Below, in pieces: positions 26,632-35,458 of a stretch of 64,000 nucleotides of DNA (within the stretch, counting starts at the first letter, position 1; every line of letters begins with the position of its first letter). The DNA comes from Muribaculum gordoncarteri (GTDB lineage: Bacteria > Bacteroidota > Bacteroidia > Bacteroidales > Muribaculaceae), in NCBI RefSeq assembly GCF_004803695.1, contig NZ_CP039393.1, positions 2,976,001 to 3,040,000 on the forward strand, written 5' to 3'. A program made the position numbers and the translations under genes. The notes under the pieces are model-generated. The model did no database searches. It saw nothing but the letters and a program-made list of their open reading frames with translations, and had not been told where the DNA came from.

Positions 26632-28076
26632 TGCTTGTCGGGGTTGGCGGCTTTAAGAATGCGGTTCCAGCGTATTCCGCCGTTGAAAATGCTCTTGTCC
26701 TTGTCAAACGACACGATTACTCTCCACGGCTTGCCCACGATGTGGTCCTCGGGTACGAAGCCCCAGTAGCGCGAGTCGGCCGAGTTGTCGCGGTTGTCGC
26801 CCATCATGAAGTAGTAGTCCATGCCGAATGTATAGGTCTTGGCCGGTTTTCCGTCGATATAGACCGTGCCGTCCTTGATGTAGGCGTCGTCATGGCCTTC
26901 ATAGTTGCGGATGCAGCGCTCATACATGGCCCATGTGCGAGGCGTCAGGTCGATTGTCGTTCCCTTGGCGGGAATCCATAGCTCACCGTAGTCGGCGCGG
27001 GTCCAGCCCTCCGATGCGCCGGCGGGGAACATGGCCACCTGCTCCGAGGCGGGTACCTTCATCACCTTTGTCACGCGGTTGTCGGCTTCAAGGGCGCTCT
27101 TCATTGCCGGAGTGAGCGGTGCCACATATATTGGCGGCACTGTTCCGTCGGGGTTGACCGAGAATCCGAGTGCCGTTATGTTTGCGATGTCGGCGGGATT
27201 CACAGGCACTTGATTGCGGTCGGCGACACTGATGCCGAGGCGTTCCCAGTCGTCGGGTGTCAATCCGCCGCGCACCTGGAAGAAGTGGTTAAACTGCACG
27301 TTCTCGGGCTGCTCGATGGCCTCACCGTTGATGTAGATCACTCCGTCAACAATCTTTATGCGCTCGCCGGGCAGTCCCACGGCGCGTTTCACATAGTTCT
27401 CGCGACGGTCGACAGGGCGGTATATCACATCGCCAAACTGCTCCTTGTTGTTATGCACCGCAAATCGGCCGAGCATCTCCACGAGCGTGTAGTAGTCGGG
27501 ATTGGTAACCTTGGTTGTCACCGTGTCGCCGGCGGGGAAGTTAAACACGACAATGTCGCCGCGCTCCACCTTGCCCAGTCCCTTCAGTCGCTTGTAGCCC
27601 CACTTGGGCCACTCGGTGTAGCTCTTGGTGTTGATGACCGGGAGCGTGTTCTGCACGAGCGGGAAGTGCACGGGGGTCATTGGCACGCGCGGACCGTAGG
27701 CCATCTTGTTTACCCACAGGTAGTCGCCCACGAGAAGCGACTTCTCGAGTGACGATGAGGGTATCTGATAGTTCTGTCCTACGAATGTGAAGATGAAGTA
27801 GACCAGTATCAGGGCGTAGACTATTGCGTCGACCCAGCTCATCACGGCCCTCACGCTCTTGCTTTTGCTCTTCTTCCACCAGGTGAAGGGGATGTAGCCC
27901 GTTATGTATATGTCAAAGAGCAAAGGCAGGAATATGAGTACCCACCAACTGCCGAGCCATGCCACCCATGCTATGAAGATGAGGGCTACTATCGTGAAGC
28001 GTATCCAGCGCGTGGTCTTGGTTTCGCGTATGCGCCGACGCAGGTCGTCGGCAAAGGATTGATTGTTTTCAGCCAT
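26628..28076 (-). CDS. lepB: Signal peptidase I
   Basis: 482 residues, long for the family, as in Bacteroidetes. N-terminal membrane segments lie at about 25-62 and 82-100. Catalytic Ser109 is in 'QIPSSSLEKSLLVGDYL' and catalytic Lys230 in 'NYVKRAVGLPGERI'. A C-terminal box 'MGDNRDNSADSRYWGFVPEDHIVGK' completes family S26. It removes signal peptides from exported proteins at the inner membrane. It is the middle gene of dapB-lepB-wbqC, 15 nt after dapB. An insertion of about 100 residues between the Lys box and the DNR box is typical of the phylum. Confidence 0.93.
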   Translation of the reverse strand: MAENNQSFADDLRRRIRETKTTRWIRFTIVALIFIAWVAWLGSWWVLIFLPLLFDIYITGYIPFTWWKKSKSKSVRAVMSWVDAIVYALILVYFIFTFVGQNYQIPSSSLEKSLLVGDYLWVNKMAYGPRVPMTPVHFPLVQNTLPVINTKSYTEWPKWGYKRLKGLGKVERGDIVVFNFPAGDTVTTKVTNPDYYTLVEMLGRFAVHNNKEQFGDVIYRPVDRRENYVKRAVGLPGERIKIVDGVIYINGEAIEQPENVQFNHFFQVRGGLTPDDWERLGISVADRNQVPVNPADIANITALGFSVNPDGTVPPIYVAPLTPAMKSALEADNRVTKVMKVPASEQVAMFPAGASEGWTRADYGELWIPAKGTTIDLTPRTWAMYERCIRNYEGHDDAYIKDGTVYIDGKPAKTYTFGMDYYFMMGDNRDNSADSRYWGFVPEDHIVGKPWRVIVSFDKDKSIFNGGIRWNRILKAANPDKQ

Positions 28077-28091
28077 CGTGACGGTGTGATG

Positions 28092-28841
28092 TTATTTTAC
28101 CAAATCGAGCAGGTGGGAGTCGGCGATGAGGCCGTGCATAAGCTGATCCATCGTGAGGAATCCGTGCTTTCCTACGGTCCACTCGGCGGCTATTACCGCA
28201 CCGAGAGCAAAGCCTTCGCGGCTCTTGGCGCAGTGTTCGATAGTAATGGTGTCGACTTCGCTGTCCCACTTGATTATGTGGGTGCCCGGCACTTCGCCCT
28301 CGCGCACGTGGTCGATGCGCAGCACATCGGCAGCGTCGTCATCCTCGCTCCACGACTTAATGAGGTTGTCCTTGGCTATTATGCCTTCGGCAAGGGTTAT
28401 GGCTGTGCCGCTCGGGTGGTCGAGCTTGTGGATGTGGTGTATTTCGGTCATCGAGGGGTGATACTGCGGAAATCCGCTCATCATCGCCGCAAGGTAACGG
28501 TTGACGGCAAAAAATATGTTGACGCCGAGCGAGAAGTTGGAGGTCCAGAAGAAAGTCGCTTCACCGCGGTCGCACATCGCCTTTATCTCGGGCATGCTCT
28601 CAAGCCAGCCGGTGCTTCCCGAAACTACGGGCACTCCCTGGGCGAATGCACGCTTGTAGTTGGCCACCGCAGTGGCGGGTGTGGTGAACTCTATAGCTAC
28701 ATCGGCCGAAGCGAAAAGGGGCGAATCCATGTCGTCCTGATTGTCGATGTCGATCTTGCACACTATCTCATGTCCTCGGCTCAAGGCGATCTTCTCTATC
28801 GCCTTGCCCATTTTGCCGTATCCTATAAGGGCTATTTTCAT
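28092..28841 (-). CDS. dapB: 4-hydroxy-tetrahydrodipicolinate reductase
   Basis: 249 residues. ATG 28841 is chosen over an upstream TTG because the Rossmann motif follows at once (MKIALIGYGKMGKAIE). Family signatures: 'FTTPATAVANYK', 'SGSTGW', 'HHIHKLDHPSGTA' (catalytic His/Lys and substrate site), and the end 'MDQLMHGLIADSHLL'. It carries out the NAD(P)H-dependent reduction step of the lysine/diaminopimelate pathway. First gene of a three-gene operon with lepB and wbqC-like. Confidence 0.93.
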   Translation of the reverse strand: MKIALIGYGKMGKAIEKIALSRGHEIVCKIDIDNQDDMDSPLFASADVAIEFTTPATAVANYKRAFAQGVPVVSGSTGWLESMPEIKAMCDRGEATFFWTSNFSLGVNIFFAVNRYLAAMMSGFPQYHPSMTEIHHIHKLDHPSGTAITLAEGIIAKDNLIKSWSEDDDAADVLRIDHVREGEVPGTHIIKWDSEVDTITIEHCAKSREGFALGAVIAAEWTVGKHGFLTMDQLMHGLIADSHLLDLVK

Positions 28842-28860
28842 AATCAATAATTATTTACTG

Positions 28861-28893
28861 CAAAAATACGCATTTTACCTCTAAGCGCAAAAA
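28861..28893 (-). promoter_or_regulatory. Promoter of the dapB-lepB-wbqC operon
   Basis: On the minus strand TTTTTG (28893-28888), 19-nt spacer, then TATTTTTG (28868-28861). Predicted start about 28855, a short leader before ATG 28841. Confidence 0.75.
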
Positions 28894-28964
28894 TTTATAA
28901 GTATAGCGTATAAATACCTAAAATAAATTATAATTTTACATTTAAATCAAACATTATCACAAAT

Positions 28965-30617
28965 ATGAAACGATTTATTACCTATTTCGCGCTCATGTCG
29001 TTGTGTGTTACGACATTCGCAGCGCCTTCACGAAAAGTAATCGACAACGGCGGCAGCGGTCCTTACAAGGCTGAGGCTATCTCCGAGCCGTCGTTGCCCG
29101 GATTTGTAGTCTATCGTCCTTGCGATATCACCGGTGCCGTGAAAGGCGAGGGAGCGGCTTTGCCCCTGTTTGTTTTCGCCAACGGCGGTTGCAACGACAC
29201 ATCGCTGCCTCACGAGAAGATGCTCAACGACCTGGCTTCCTATGGTTACATTGTCGTCGCACTCGGTGAAATGCAGGACAGCATCAATGATCGTGAGCTT
29301 CACAAGTCGCCTAACGGTGACATGATACGTGCTATCGACTGGGCCGAAAAGCAAAACGGTGATAAAAAGAGCGATTACTACAAGTCGGTCAACCTTGATG
29401 CTGTAGCACTTGGCGGACAGAGTTGCGGAGGTGCGCAGACACTTGCCAACTGCGGTGACAAGCGCGTCAAAAGCTGTGTCATGCTTAACTCGGGAATGGG
29501 AAACATCTCCATGTCCGATGCAAGCAAGGAGTCGTTGAAGAATCTCCATTGCCCTATTCTTTACCTCATTGGAGGTGAAGGCGACATGGCTTATGGAAAT
29601 GCCGTAATCGACGATGAGAACATCAAGCATGTTCCCGTAGCCTTTGCCAATCACCTTAGAGTGGGACATGGCGGAACATTCCATGAGCAATACGGAGGTT
29701 CGTTTTCAAGAATGCTTCGCTCGTGGTTTGCTTGGCAGTTCAAAAATAAGCCCAAGGAGCTTGATGTGTTCCTGAAAAACCGCATTGACGACTTCCCCGA
29801 CTATACGATGAAGGCAAAGAACTTCGACGCTCCCGTCAACGAGCCCTTCACGGTGCGTGAAATGCACTGCAAGAGTCGTGACGGCAAGGACATCTGGGGA
29901 AAGATCTACATCCCTAACACCGATGAGGCAAAGAAGCCGCTGGTTGTCATGGCCCATGGCTACAACAGCAGCCACGGCGAGCCTCAGGCTTTTGCCGAGA
30001 GCCTTGCCATGCACGGTGTGGCAAGTTACATATTCGACTTCTGCGGCGGAGGCAACAACAGCAAGAGCGAAGGAGCAACTACCGACATGACAATATTCAC
30101 CGAGAAGGATAATGTCGAGGACATAACCCGCACGGTGAAGTCGTGGGACTTCGTTGCCCCCGAGCGCATCGCTCTTCTTGGCTGCAGCCAGGGCGGACTT
30201 GTTGCGGCTCTCACCTCGGCTGTAAATCCCGACATGTTCAAGTCGATTGTTCTTGTCTATCCCGCATTGTCTATCCCGGCAACCGCTCCGGCTCAGCTTA
30301 AGCGTTTTGATGCCGACAACGGTAATCCCCAGGATGTGATGGGCATGAAGCTCGGTCGTGATTATTACGCCAAAATCAACGGCATGAATATCCTTGACAT
30401 GACCGGAAAATATAAAGGAAATGTGCTCATCGTGTATGGCGACAAAGATCCTGTGACAGCCGGAGGAATGATGGATAAGGCAGCCGACACATATACCCAC
30501 TGCACCAAGCTGATGATTCCAGGCGGCACACACGGATTCCCCTATTATGAGCATCACGAGAAGGCTACCAAAGGAATCATAGACTTCATTTTGGATACCA
30601 TGGTTAAAACTAAATAG
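28965..30617 (+). CDS. Exported protein with two alpha/beta-hydrolase domains
   Basis: 550 residues with a signal peptide (MKRFITYFALMSLCVTTFAAP). Residues about 45-265 form a chlorophyllase/PET-hydrolase-like domain with nucleophile elbow 'GGQSCGGAQ' and a later 'HLRVGHGGTFHEQYGG' histidine. Residues about 300-550 form a second hydrolase domain with 'VVMAHGYNSSHGEP', elbow 'GCSQGGLVA', acid in 'YGDKDPVT' and histidine in 'GGTHGFPY'. Both halves keep serine-elbow motifs, so two esterase sites are likely. Substrates are unknown, with acyl or feruloyl esters of plant glycans one possibility. Single gene with its own terminator. Confidence 0.8.
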   Translation: MKRFITYFALMSLCVTTFAAPSRKVIDNGGSGPYKAEAISEPSLPGFVVYRPCDITGAVKGEGAALPLFVFANGGCNDTSLPHEKMLNDLASYGYIVVALGEMQDSINDRELHKSPNGDMIRAIDWAEKQNGDKKSDYYKSVNLDAVALGGQSCGGAQTLANCGDKRVKSCVMLNSGMGNISMSDASKESLKNLHCPILYLIGGEGDMAYGNAVIDDENIKHVPVAFANHLRVGHGGTFHEQYGGSFSRMLRSWFAWQFKNKPKELDVFLKNRIDDFPDYTMKAKNFDAPVNEPFTVREMHCKSRDGKDIWGKIYIPNTDEAKKPLVVMAHGYNSSHGEPQAFAESLAMHGVASYIFDFCGGGNNSKSEGATTDMTIFTEKDNVEDITRTVKSWDFVAPERIALLGCSQGGLVAALTSAVNPDMFKSIVLVYPALSIPATAPAQLKRFDADNGNPQDVMGMKLGRDYYAKINGMNILDMTGKYKGNVLIVYGDKDPVTAGGMMDKAADTYTHCTKLMIPGGTHGFPYYEHHEKATKGIIDFILDTMVKTK

Positions 30618-30661
30618 CTTGTAAGGTTGCGACTTAAAGAATAGCAAGTCGCATATTATTT

Positions 30662-30705
30662 AAGCGGATTCCCTATAAATGCTTGGGAATCCGCTTAATT
30701 TGTTT
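30662..30705 (+). terminator. Terminator of the two-domain hydrolase gene
   Basis: A perfect 12-bp stem (30662-30673 with 30685-30696, loop of 11) is followed by AATTTGTTTATG, 45 nt after the hydrolase stop. Confidence 0.7.
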
Positions 30706-30735
30706 ATGATGAGTGACAATGATGTTGAAATATTA

Positions 30736-31203
30736 GGACTAATTGCAAAAAAGTATGCACAAAGATGTGGTCATAAATATGGACACCACATATATATGAT
30801 ACAGATTGTACGCAGGCACCTGACCTCCAAACTAGACCTGGAGGCATCCGTCGAACTGTTGGCCATCACATATTCACTCAGCAGAATATCAGAGCAGGAA
30901 TTCCGCGAAGCTCTTACCTGCTGGTATGAAAAATGGCGGGGTTTTCTTTCCGAAAAGAGCGTCGGCGTTGACGGTCGGATGCATTTTACACATCCGCGTC
31001 CAAGAGCTGCATACAGATCGCTTAAATTCTATCTACCATACCTCTGGACTTTTGAGCATTATCCGGAGTTGTGTATCCCCAACACCAACGCTGCGATTGA
31101 AAGCCTGAATCAACGATTAAAGACTCTTTTAAGGAATCATAGCGGGATATCAAGTCAGCGCAGAATGAAGCTGTTGGAGGAATATATAGCGCGTCATTAT
31201 TAA
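30736..31203 (+). pseudogene. Transposase C-terminal fragment (IS256/Mutator-like)
   Basis: The frame reads through the left end of the element and gives about 155 residues, ending 'NTNAAIESLNQRLKTLLRNHSG...LLEEYIARHY'. The Glu in AAIES corresponds to the third catalytic residue in this superfamily. The two catalytic Asp and the N-terminal DNA-binding region are absent. An apparent start at 30679 lies in the loop of the upstream terminator, outside the element, so it is fortuitous. Confidence 0.7.
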
Positions 31204-31313
31204 GGCCGGATATGAAGATTGCATCGCATAGAACTATAGCATACTTTTTTGCAATTAGAGGCATTCCGCTTTTTACGAAACATATTTTCAGCATACTTTT
31301 TTGCAATTAGTCC
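30736..31313 (+). mobile_element. 578-bp internally deleted insertion sequence with 23-bp TIRs and 8-bp TSD
   Basis: Positions 30736-30758 and the reverse complement of 31291-31313 are identical over 23 bases (GGACTAATTGCAAAAAAGTA...). The element is bordered on both sides by AAATATTA (30728-30735 and 31314-31321), an 8-bp target duplication. Inside is only the C-terminal part of a transposase. A third copy of the inner 20 bases of the end lies at 31239-31258, in the same orientation as the right end. The 8-bp duplication and the 'NAAIESLN' motif fit the IS256/Mutator-like superfamily. It can move only if a full-length relative supplies transposase. Confidence 0.85.
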
Positions 31314-31331
31314 AAATATTAAGTATCTTTG
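31301..31331 (+). promoter_or_regulatory. Hybrid promoter: -33 box in the IS end, -7 box in flanking DNA
   Basis: TTG (31301-31303, at the end of a TTTTTTG run inside the right terminal repeat), 20-nt spacer, then TATCTTTG (31324-31331) beyond the target duplication. Predicted start about 31337, 39 nt before the GH2 ATG. Confidence 0.65.
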
Positions 31332-31375
31332 TGAATGATTGAAACGACAGTGTTTAATTTAGTAATTCATTGCTT

Positions 31376-33892
31376 ATGCGACTAAACATCCTTTGGCTAT
31401 TTCTTATTATTGCGTCACTTAATTGCAGTGCATCGCGAGTGATTGATAATTTCAACCGCGACTGGCGTTATGTGTTGGGCGATGTCGCCGGTGCCGAACA
31501 TCCCGATTTCAATGACTCTGACTGGCAGCACATCGGTTTGCCCCATTCGTTCAGCACTCCCTATTTTCTGTCGACCGACTTCTATGAAGGCTACGGATGG
31601 TACCGCAAGAATTTTCACGTTGACAGGAAAGATTTGGAAGGCGTTTTGTCGCTCGACTTTGACGGAGTGTTTCAAGAGGCTGAGATATATGTTAACGGAC
31701 AAAAGGCCGGAGTGCATCGAGGCGGATACACCGGTTTTAATGTCGACATGACTCCGTTTCTGCATGAGGGCGACAATGTCGTGGCTGTGCGCGTCAACAA
31801 CCTTTGGCGGCCTACTCTCGCACCTCGTGGAGGAGAGCACGTGTTCAGCGGAGGCATATACCGTAAAGTCAGATTGGTAAAGAGCTCACCCGTCCATGTG
31901 GCATGGTACGGAGTAGGTGTAACAACCGATGGCCTTAAGGCATCTAACGGTAAGTCAGCTTCGGTCAACGTTGATATTGAATTGGCCAATACGCGAGCCG
32001 AGAAAGGCGAATACACTGTTAAGTCGATTTTGAAGTCGCCCGAGGGCAATGCTATAGGCGAGTGTCAGTCCCGCGTCGTGCTTTCGGGGGATTCGTTGAC
32101 GGTTGTCAAGCAGTCGTTTGATAACGTGAAATCGCCTCGTTTATGGCATCCGTCAACTCCGGTGTTATATTCGGTCGATACAAAGATATATAAAGGCTCG
32201 CGTGAGATTGACAATGTCACTACCGACTTCGGTTTCCGATGGTTTGAATGGACTGCCGACCGTGGATTTTTCCTTAACGGCGAGCATTATGTGATAAAAG
32301 GAGCTAACGCTCATCAAGACCAGGCCGGGTGGGGTGACGCCGTTCCCGATGGTGCTCATCGCCGCGATGTGGCTATGCTTAAGGAGGCTGGCTTCAATTT
32401 TATAAGAGGTTCCCACTATCCACACTCTCCTGCCTATTTGAAGGCATGTGACGAAATGGGACTTTTGTTTTGGTCGGAAGCCCCGTACTGGGCTACCGCC
32501 GGGCCGAAGGACGATGGATCGTGGACGGCAAGCAGCTATCCTATTGTAGAAAAGGATTGTGAAGAGTTTGAGCAGAGCGCATTGGATCAGCTTGCCGAGA
32601 TGATACGCATTCACCGCAATCATCCCTCTATAGTCGTATGGAGCATGTGTAACGAGCCGTTTTTCTGCGCCGATGGAACATTGCCGGGCGTAAAGAAACT
32701 GTTGACAAGAATGGTTGAGCTGTCGCATAAGCTTGACCCGACGCGCCCTGCAGCAATAGGCGGCGCACAACGACCGCTTGGAGATAATCGAATAGACTTC
32801 TTGGGCGATATCGCAGGATATAACGGCGACGGAGGCACGATTGCCGATTTCCTGAATCCCGGAATACCCAATTTCGTCAGTGAATATGGCGTGACGGCGA
32901 CCCTTCGCCCCGGAAAATATGATCCGGGGTGGGGTGACCTTTGGAAGGATGACCATTGGCGCGGACATGATTGGCGAAGCGGACAGGCTATATGGTGCGC
33001 ATTTGACCATGGCAGCATCTTCGGGCCGGCTCTTGGCAACATGGGCATAATCGACTACTTCCGCATTCCCAAGCGCTCGTGGTACTGGTATCGCAATGAA
33101 TACGGTGGCATCGCTCCTCCGGAATGGCCCGTTGACAACGCGCCTGCAGCCATAGCCATAACACCGTCGTCAAGCGAAGCATCTACCGACGGCACCGATG
33201 ACATACATCTGCTTGTCACGCTTCTTGACGGAGAGGGTAAAGAAGTGACCGCTTCGCCCGATGTCACTCTTGAAATTGTTTCTGGTCCCGGGGAGTTTCC
33301 CACCGGACGCGCAATCACATTCAGCAACGGCACCGACATTCCCATTATCGAGGGTAAGGCGGCCATAACCATTCGCGCTTACCAGCAGGGCAATACTGTG
33401 GTTGAGGCTCGGTCGGAGGGACTGCCTTCAAAGCGTATATCTCTTAAATTTAAAGACGGGCCTGATTACGATGCGTCGCGTCACGTGGTTTCACCCCGTC
33501 CCTATGTGCGTTATGTGCGCGACAAGGGCGAGCAGCTGGCTACATTCGGGGTGAACAGCCCTACGTTTGCGTCAAGCGCTGCAGCCGGACATGCGGCAGG
33601 TTATGCTGCCGACGGCAACCGACACACATATTGGCAGCCTGAGGCGTCCGACAATAATCCGTCGTTCACTCTCGACACCGAGCGCGGATTGCTGTTGCGT
33701 GATGTCAATGTTGAATTTGTCGACGGATATGAGTGCAATCCCGTTATGGAGGCTTCGGCCGACAACGTGACATGGCATCCGGTCGATGATGTTAAAGCGT
33801 CAGATATGCGCGTACGTTTCCTGCGACTCTCCTTTAAGCCGGGGGCAACCCTTCCCCGCCTTTCGGGAATAAGTGTCAGGGGTGTGCTGTGA
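31376..33892 (+). CDS. Glycoside hydrolase family 2 enzyme, secreted
   Basis: 838 residues from ATG 31376 (a TTG two codons earlier is less likely), with a signal peptide ending near 'SLNCSAS'. A sugar-binding beta-sandwich (about 25-170), Ig-like domain (about 175-290) and TIM barrel (about 295-600) hold acid/base Glu427 in 'SMCNEP' and nucleophile Glu503 in 'NFVSEYG'. A further Ig-like region and a C-terminal discoidin-like domain ('AADGNRHTYWQPEASDNNPSFTLD') follow. Likely beta-galactosidase or a related exo-beta-glycosidase. Its promoter appears to borrow an insertion-sequence end. Convergent with the ATPase gene, with a 3-nt gap. Confidence 0.88.
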   Translation: MRLNILWLFLIIASLNCSASRVIDNFNRDWRYVLGDVAGAEHPDFNDSDWQHIGLPHSFSTPYFLSTDFYEGYGWYRKNFHVDRKDLEGVLSLDFDGVFQEAEIYVNGQKAGVHRGGYTGFNVDMTPFLHEGDNVVAVRVNNLWRPTLAPRGGEHVFSGGIYRKVRLVKSSPVHVAWYGVGVTTDGLKASNGKSASVNVDIELANTRAEKGEYTVKSILKSPEGNAIGECQSRVVLSGDSLTVVKQSFDNVKSPRLWHPSTPVLYSVDTKIYKGSREIDNVTTDFGFRWFEWTADRGFFLNGEHYVIKGANAHQDQAGWGDAVPDGAHRRDVAMLKEAGFNFIRGSHYPHSPAYLKACDEMGLLFWSEAPYWATAGPKDDGSWTASSYPIVEKDCEEFEQSALDQLAEMIRIHRNHPSIVVWSMCNEPFFCADGTLPGVKKLLTRMVELSHKLDPTRPAAIGGAQRPLGDNRIDFLGDIAGYNGDGGTIADFLNPGIPNFVSEYGVTATLRPGKYDPGWGDLWKDDHWRGHDWRSGQAIWCAFDHGSIFGPALGNMGIIDYFRIPKRSWYWYRNEYGGIAPPEWPVDNAPAAIAITPSSSEASTDGTDDIHLLVTLLDGEGKEVTASPDVTLEIVSGPGEFPTGRAITFSNGTDIPIIEGKAAITIRAYQQGNTVVEARSEGLPSKRISLKFKDGPDYDASRHVVSPRPYVRYVRDKGEQLATFGVNSPTFASSAAAGHAAGYAADGNRHTYWQPEASDNNPSFTLDTERGLLLRDVNVEFVDGYECNPVMEASADNVTWHPVDDVKASDMRVRFLRLSFKPGATLPRLSGISVRGVL

Positions 33893-33895
33893 CAA

Positions 33896-35185
33896 TCAAT
33901 CCTTGAGTGTGCCGACGGGGACAACCAATACTCCGTCGGTGCGTTGATATGCGTAATCGCCCACTGCGGTCAGCACCATCATAAACGACGGAGCTTTCAT
34001 CTTTGTCGTGTCGATTCTGCTTTTCAGGGTGAGCAGGCTCTTTGCGCCTTCGTCGATAAGCTTGTCACCGCCTAATTTTATCTCTACAAGTCCGTAGCTG
34101 CCGTTGCGCAAGTGAACTACTGCATCGCACTCAAGACCCGTTTTGTCGCGGAAGTGATACACGGTTCCGTCCAGTGCTTGTGTATAGACCCTTAGATCCC
34201 TTACGCACAAGCACTCAAACAGTAGGCCGAAAGTGTTAAGGTCGTTTATCAGGTCGTCGGGACCGAGCCCGAGTGCCGCGCAGGCAATGGACGGATCGGA
34301 GTAGTAGCGTGTATCGGAGCTTCGTATCGCCGACTTGCTTCGCAGATTCGGATTCCATGCCGGCATGTCCTCGATTACAAATATGCTCTTCAGCGCGTTG
34401 ATGTAGGAGTAGACGGTCTTGTCGCTCAATTCAACGGTGTCGTTTTCGGCGATGTCGTCCAGAATTGTCTTTGCGCTCACTTGTGCTCCTTGATGACGGG
34501 CGTATGACCGCATTATTCTGCGTGTCCTGTGCTCGTCGCGCTCTACATCGTCAACTCGTGAAATGTCTATCCTCACAATTGCCTCGTAGTAGTTTATGGC
34601 TTGACGCAATGCGGTCTTGTTCATGCCTTTGTCTACGGCTTTGGGCCATCCGCCGCGACACATGATGAATGCTATGTCGTAAAGTGTCAGTCGGTTTTGT
34701 CCTCTTATCGGTGTATCGTCCGACTGTTTGAAGAGGCTTGACAGGCTTACATCACCCGATGAGTCCGATGATTCCCACAGCGACATCGGCCTCATTCTCA
34801 GCCATGAGAAGCGGCCTGTGCCTGAGTGCTTCATCTGCTCTTTGTCCTCTTTTGGCGGTACGGCCGAGCCGGTGAGTATGAATTGACCGTCTTTTCTTCG
34901 ATGGTCTACTTCAAATCTCACGGCGTCCCATATTTTGGGGGCTATCTGCCATTCGTCGATAAGGCGTGGTGTGGCTCCCGACAAAATGTAATTCATGTCG
35001 GTGTCTACCATCTGAAGGTACTGAGTGCGCCTAAGCGGGTCGTCCATATATATTACGCTGCCTGATGCTTGCTGTGCCGAGGTGGTTTTTCCGCAAGCTT
35101 TGGGGCCTTCCAATACTACGGCTCCCATGGCATCCAGTTCGTCTTTTAGTATGTTGTCGATTATCCTTTTTCTATAGTCGTCCAT
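33896..35185 (-). CDS. AAA-type ATPase with DUF4143 domain
   Basis: 429 residues. Walker A is 'LEGPKACGKTTSA' (about 24-36), the Walker B-like stretch 'PRLIDEWQIAP' follows, and 'GQFILTGSAVP' is a sensor. The C-terminal DUF4143 region ends with 'HFRDKTGLECDAVVHLRNGSYGLVEIKLG', a restriction-nuclease-like E-x-K pattern. These ATPases are abundant in Bacteroidales and of unknown function, and some are suspected of acting in mobile or defence contexts. Its promoter (35205-35236) is directly abutted by nine 23-bp repeats. Confidence 0.85.
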   Translation of the reverse strand: MDDYRKRIIDNILKDELDAMGAVVLEGPKACGKTTSAQQASGSVIYMDDPLRRTQYLQMVDTDMNYILSGATPRLIDEWQIAPKIWDAVRFEVDHRRKDGQFILTGSAVPPKEDKEQMKHSGTGRFSWLRMRPMSLWESSDSSGDVSLSSLFKQSDDTPIRGQNRLTLYDIAFIMCRGGWPKAVDKGMNKTALRQAINYYEAIVRIDISRVDDVERDEHRTRRIMRSYARHQGAQVSAKTILDDIAENDTVELSDKTVYSYINALKSIFVIEDMPAWNPNLRSKSAIRSSDTRYYSDPSIACAALGLGPDDLINDLNTFGLLFECLCVRDLRVYTQALDGTVYHFRDKTGLECDAVVHLRNGSYGLVEIKLGGDKLIDEGAKSLLTLKSRIDTTKMKAPSFMMVLTAVGDYAYQRTDGVLVVPVGTLKD

Positions 35186-35204
35186 CGTTCTTGCTTTATG
35201 CCTA

Positions 35205-35236
35205 CAAATGTACTATATTCCAATTGAATAAACAAA
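35205..35236 (-). promoter_or_regulatory. Promoter of the DUF4143 ATPase gene
   Basis: On the minus strand TTTG (35236-35233), 20-nt spacer, TACATTTG (35212-35205), a full match to the Bacteroidales consensus. Predicted start about 35199, 14 nt before ATG 35185. Confidence 0.72.
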
Positions 35237-35240
35237 TATT

Positions 35241-35458
35241 CTGCGATTTTGTTTCTGTACTTGGCACGATTTCACTTCCGTACTTGGCACGATTTTGTTT
35301 CCGTACTTGGCACGATTTCACTTCTGTACTTGGTACGATTTCGCTTCCGTACTTGGCGCGATTTCACTTCCGTACTTGGCACGATTTCACTTCCGTACTT
35401 GGCGCGATTTCACTTCCGTACTTGGCACGATTTCACTTCCGTACTTGGCACATTTTTG
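35241..35458. repeat. Tandem array of nine 23-bp repeats
   Basis: TACTTGG recurs at 35258, 35281, 35304, 35327, 35350, 35373, 35396, 35419 and 35442, exactly 23 bases apart. The typical unit begins CGTACTTGGCACGATTTCAC. Single-base variants occur (TTTTGTTT, TTCGCTT, GGTACG, GGCGCG), and a partial unit starts at 35241. There are no spacers, so it is not a CRISPR array. The period is not a multiple of three, and all three forward frames are open for that reason only. Confidence 0.92.

Noticed and set aside
29706-30647. 313-codon open frame on the minus strand
   Set aside because: Antisense shadow of the two-domain hydrolase. Its composition reflects the opposite strand and no family is recognisable.
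30679-30735. Apparent start of the transposase fragment upstream of the element
   Set aside because: It lies in the loop and 3' arm of the hydrolase terminator, outside the terminal repeat. The open frame there is accidental.
35065-35248. Coding potential upstream of the repeat array on the plus strand
   Set aside because: Antisense to the 5' end of the ATPase gene and its promoter, with no family match.
35241-35458. CRISPR array
   Set aside because: The units are directly adjacent with no unique spacers, and no cas genes are nearby.
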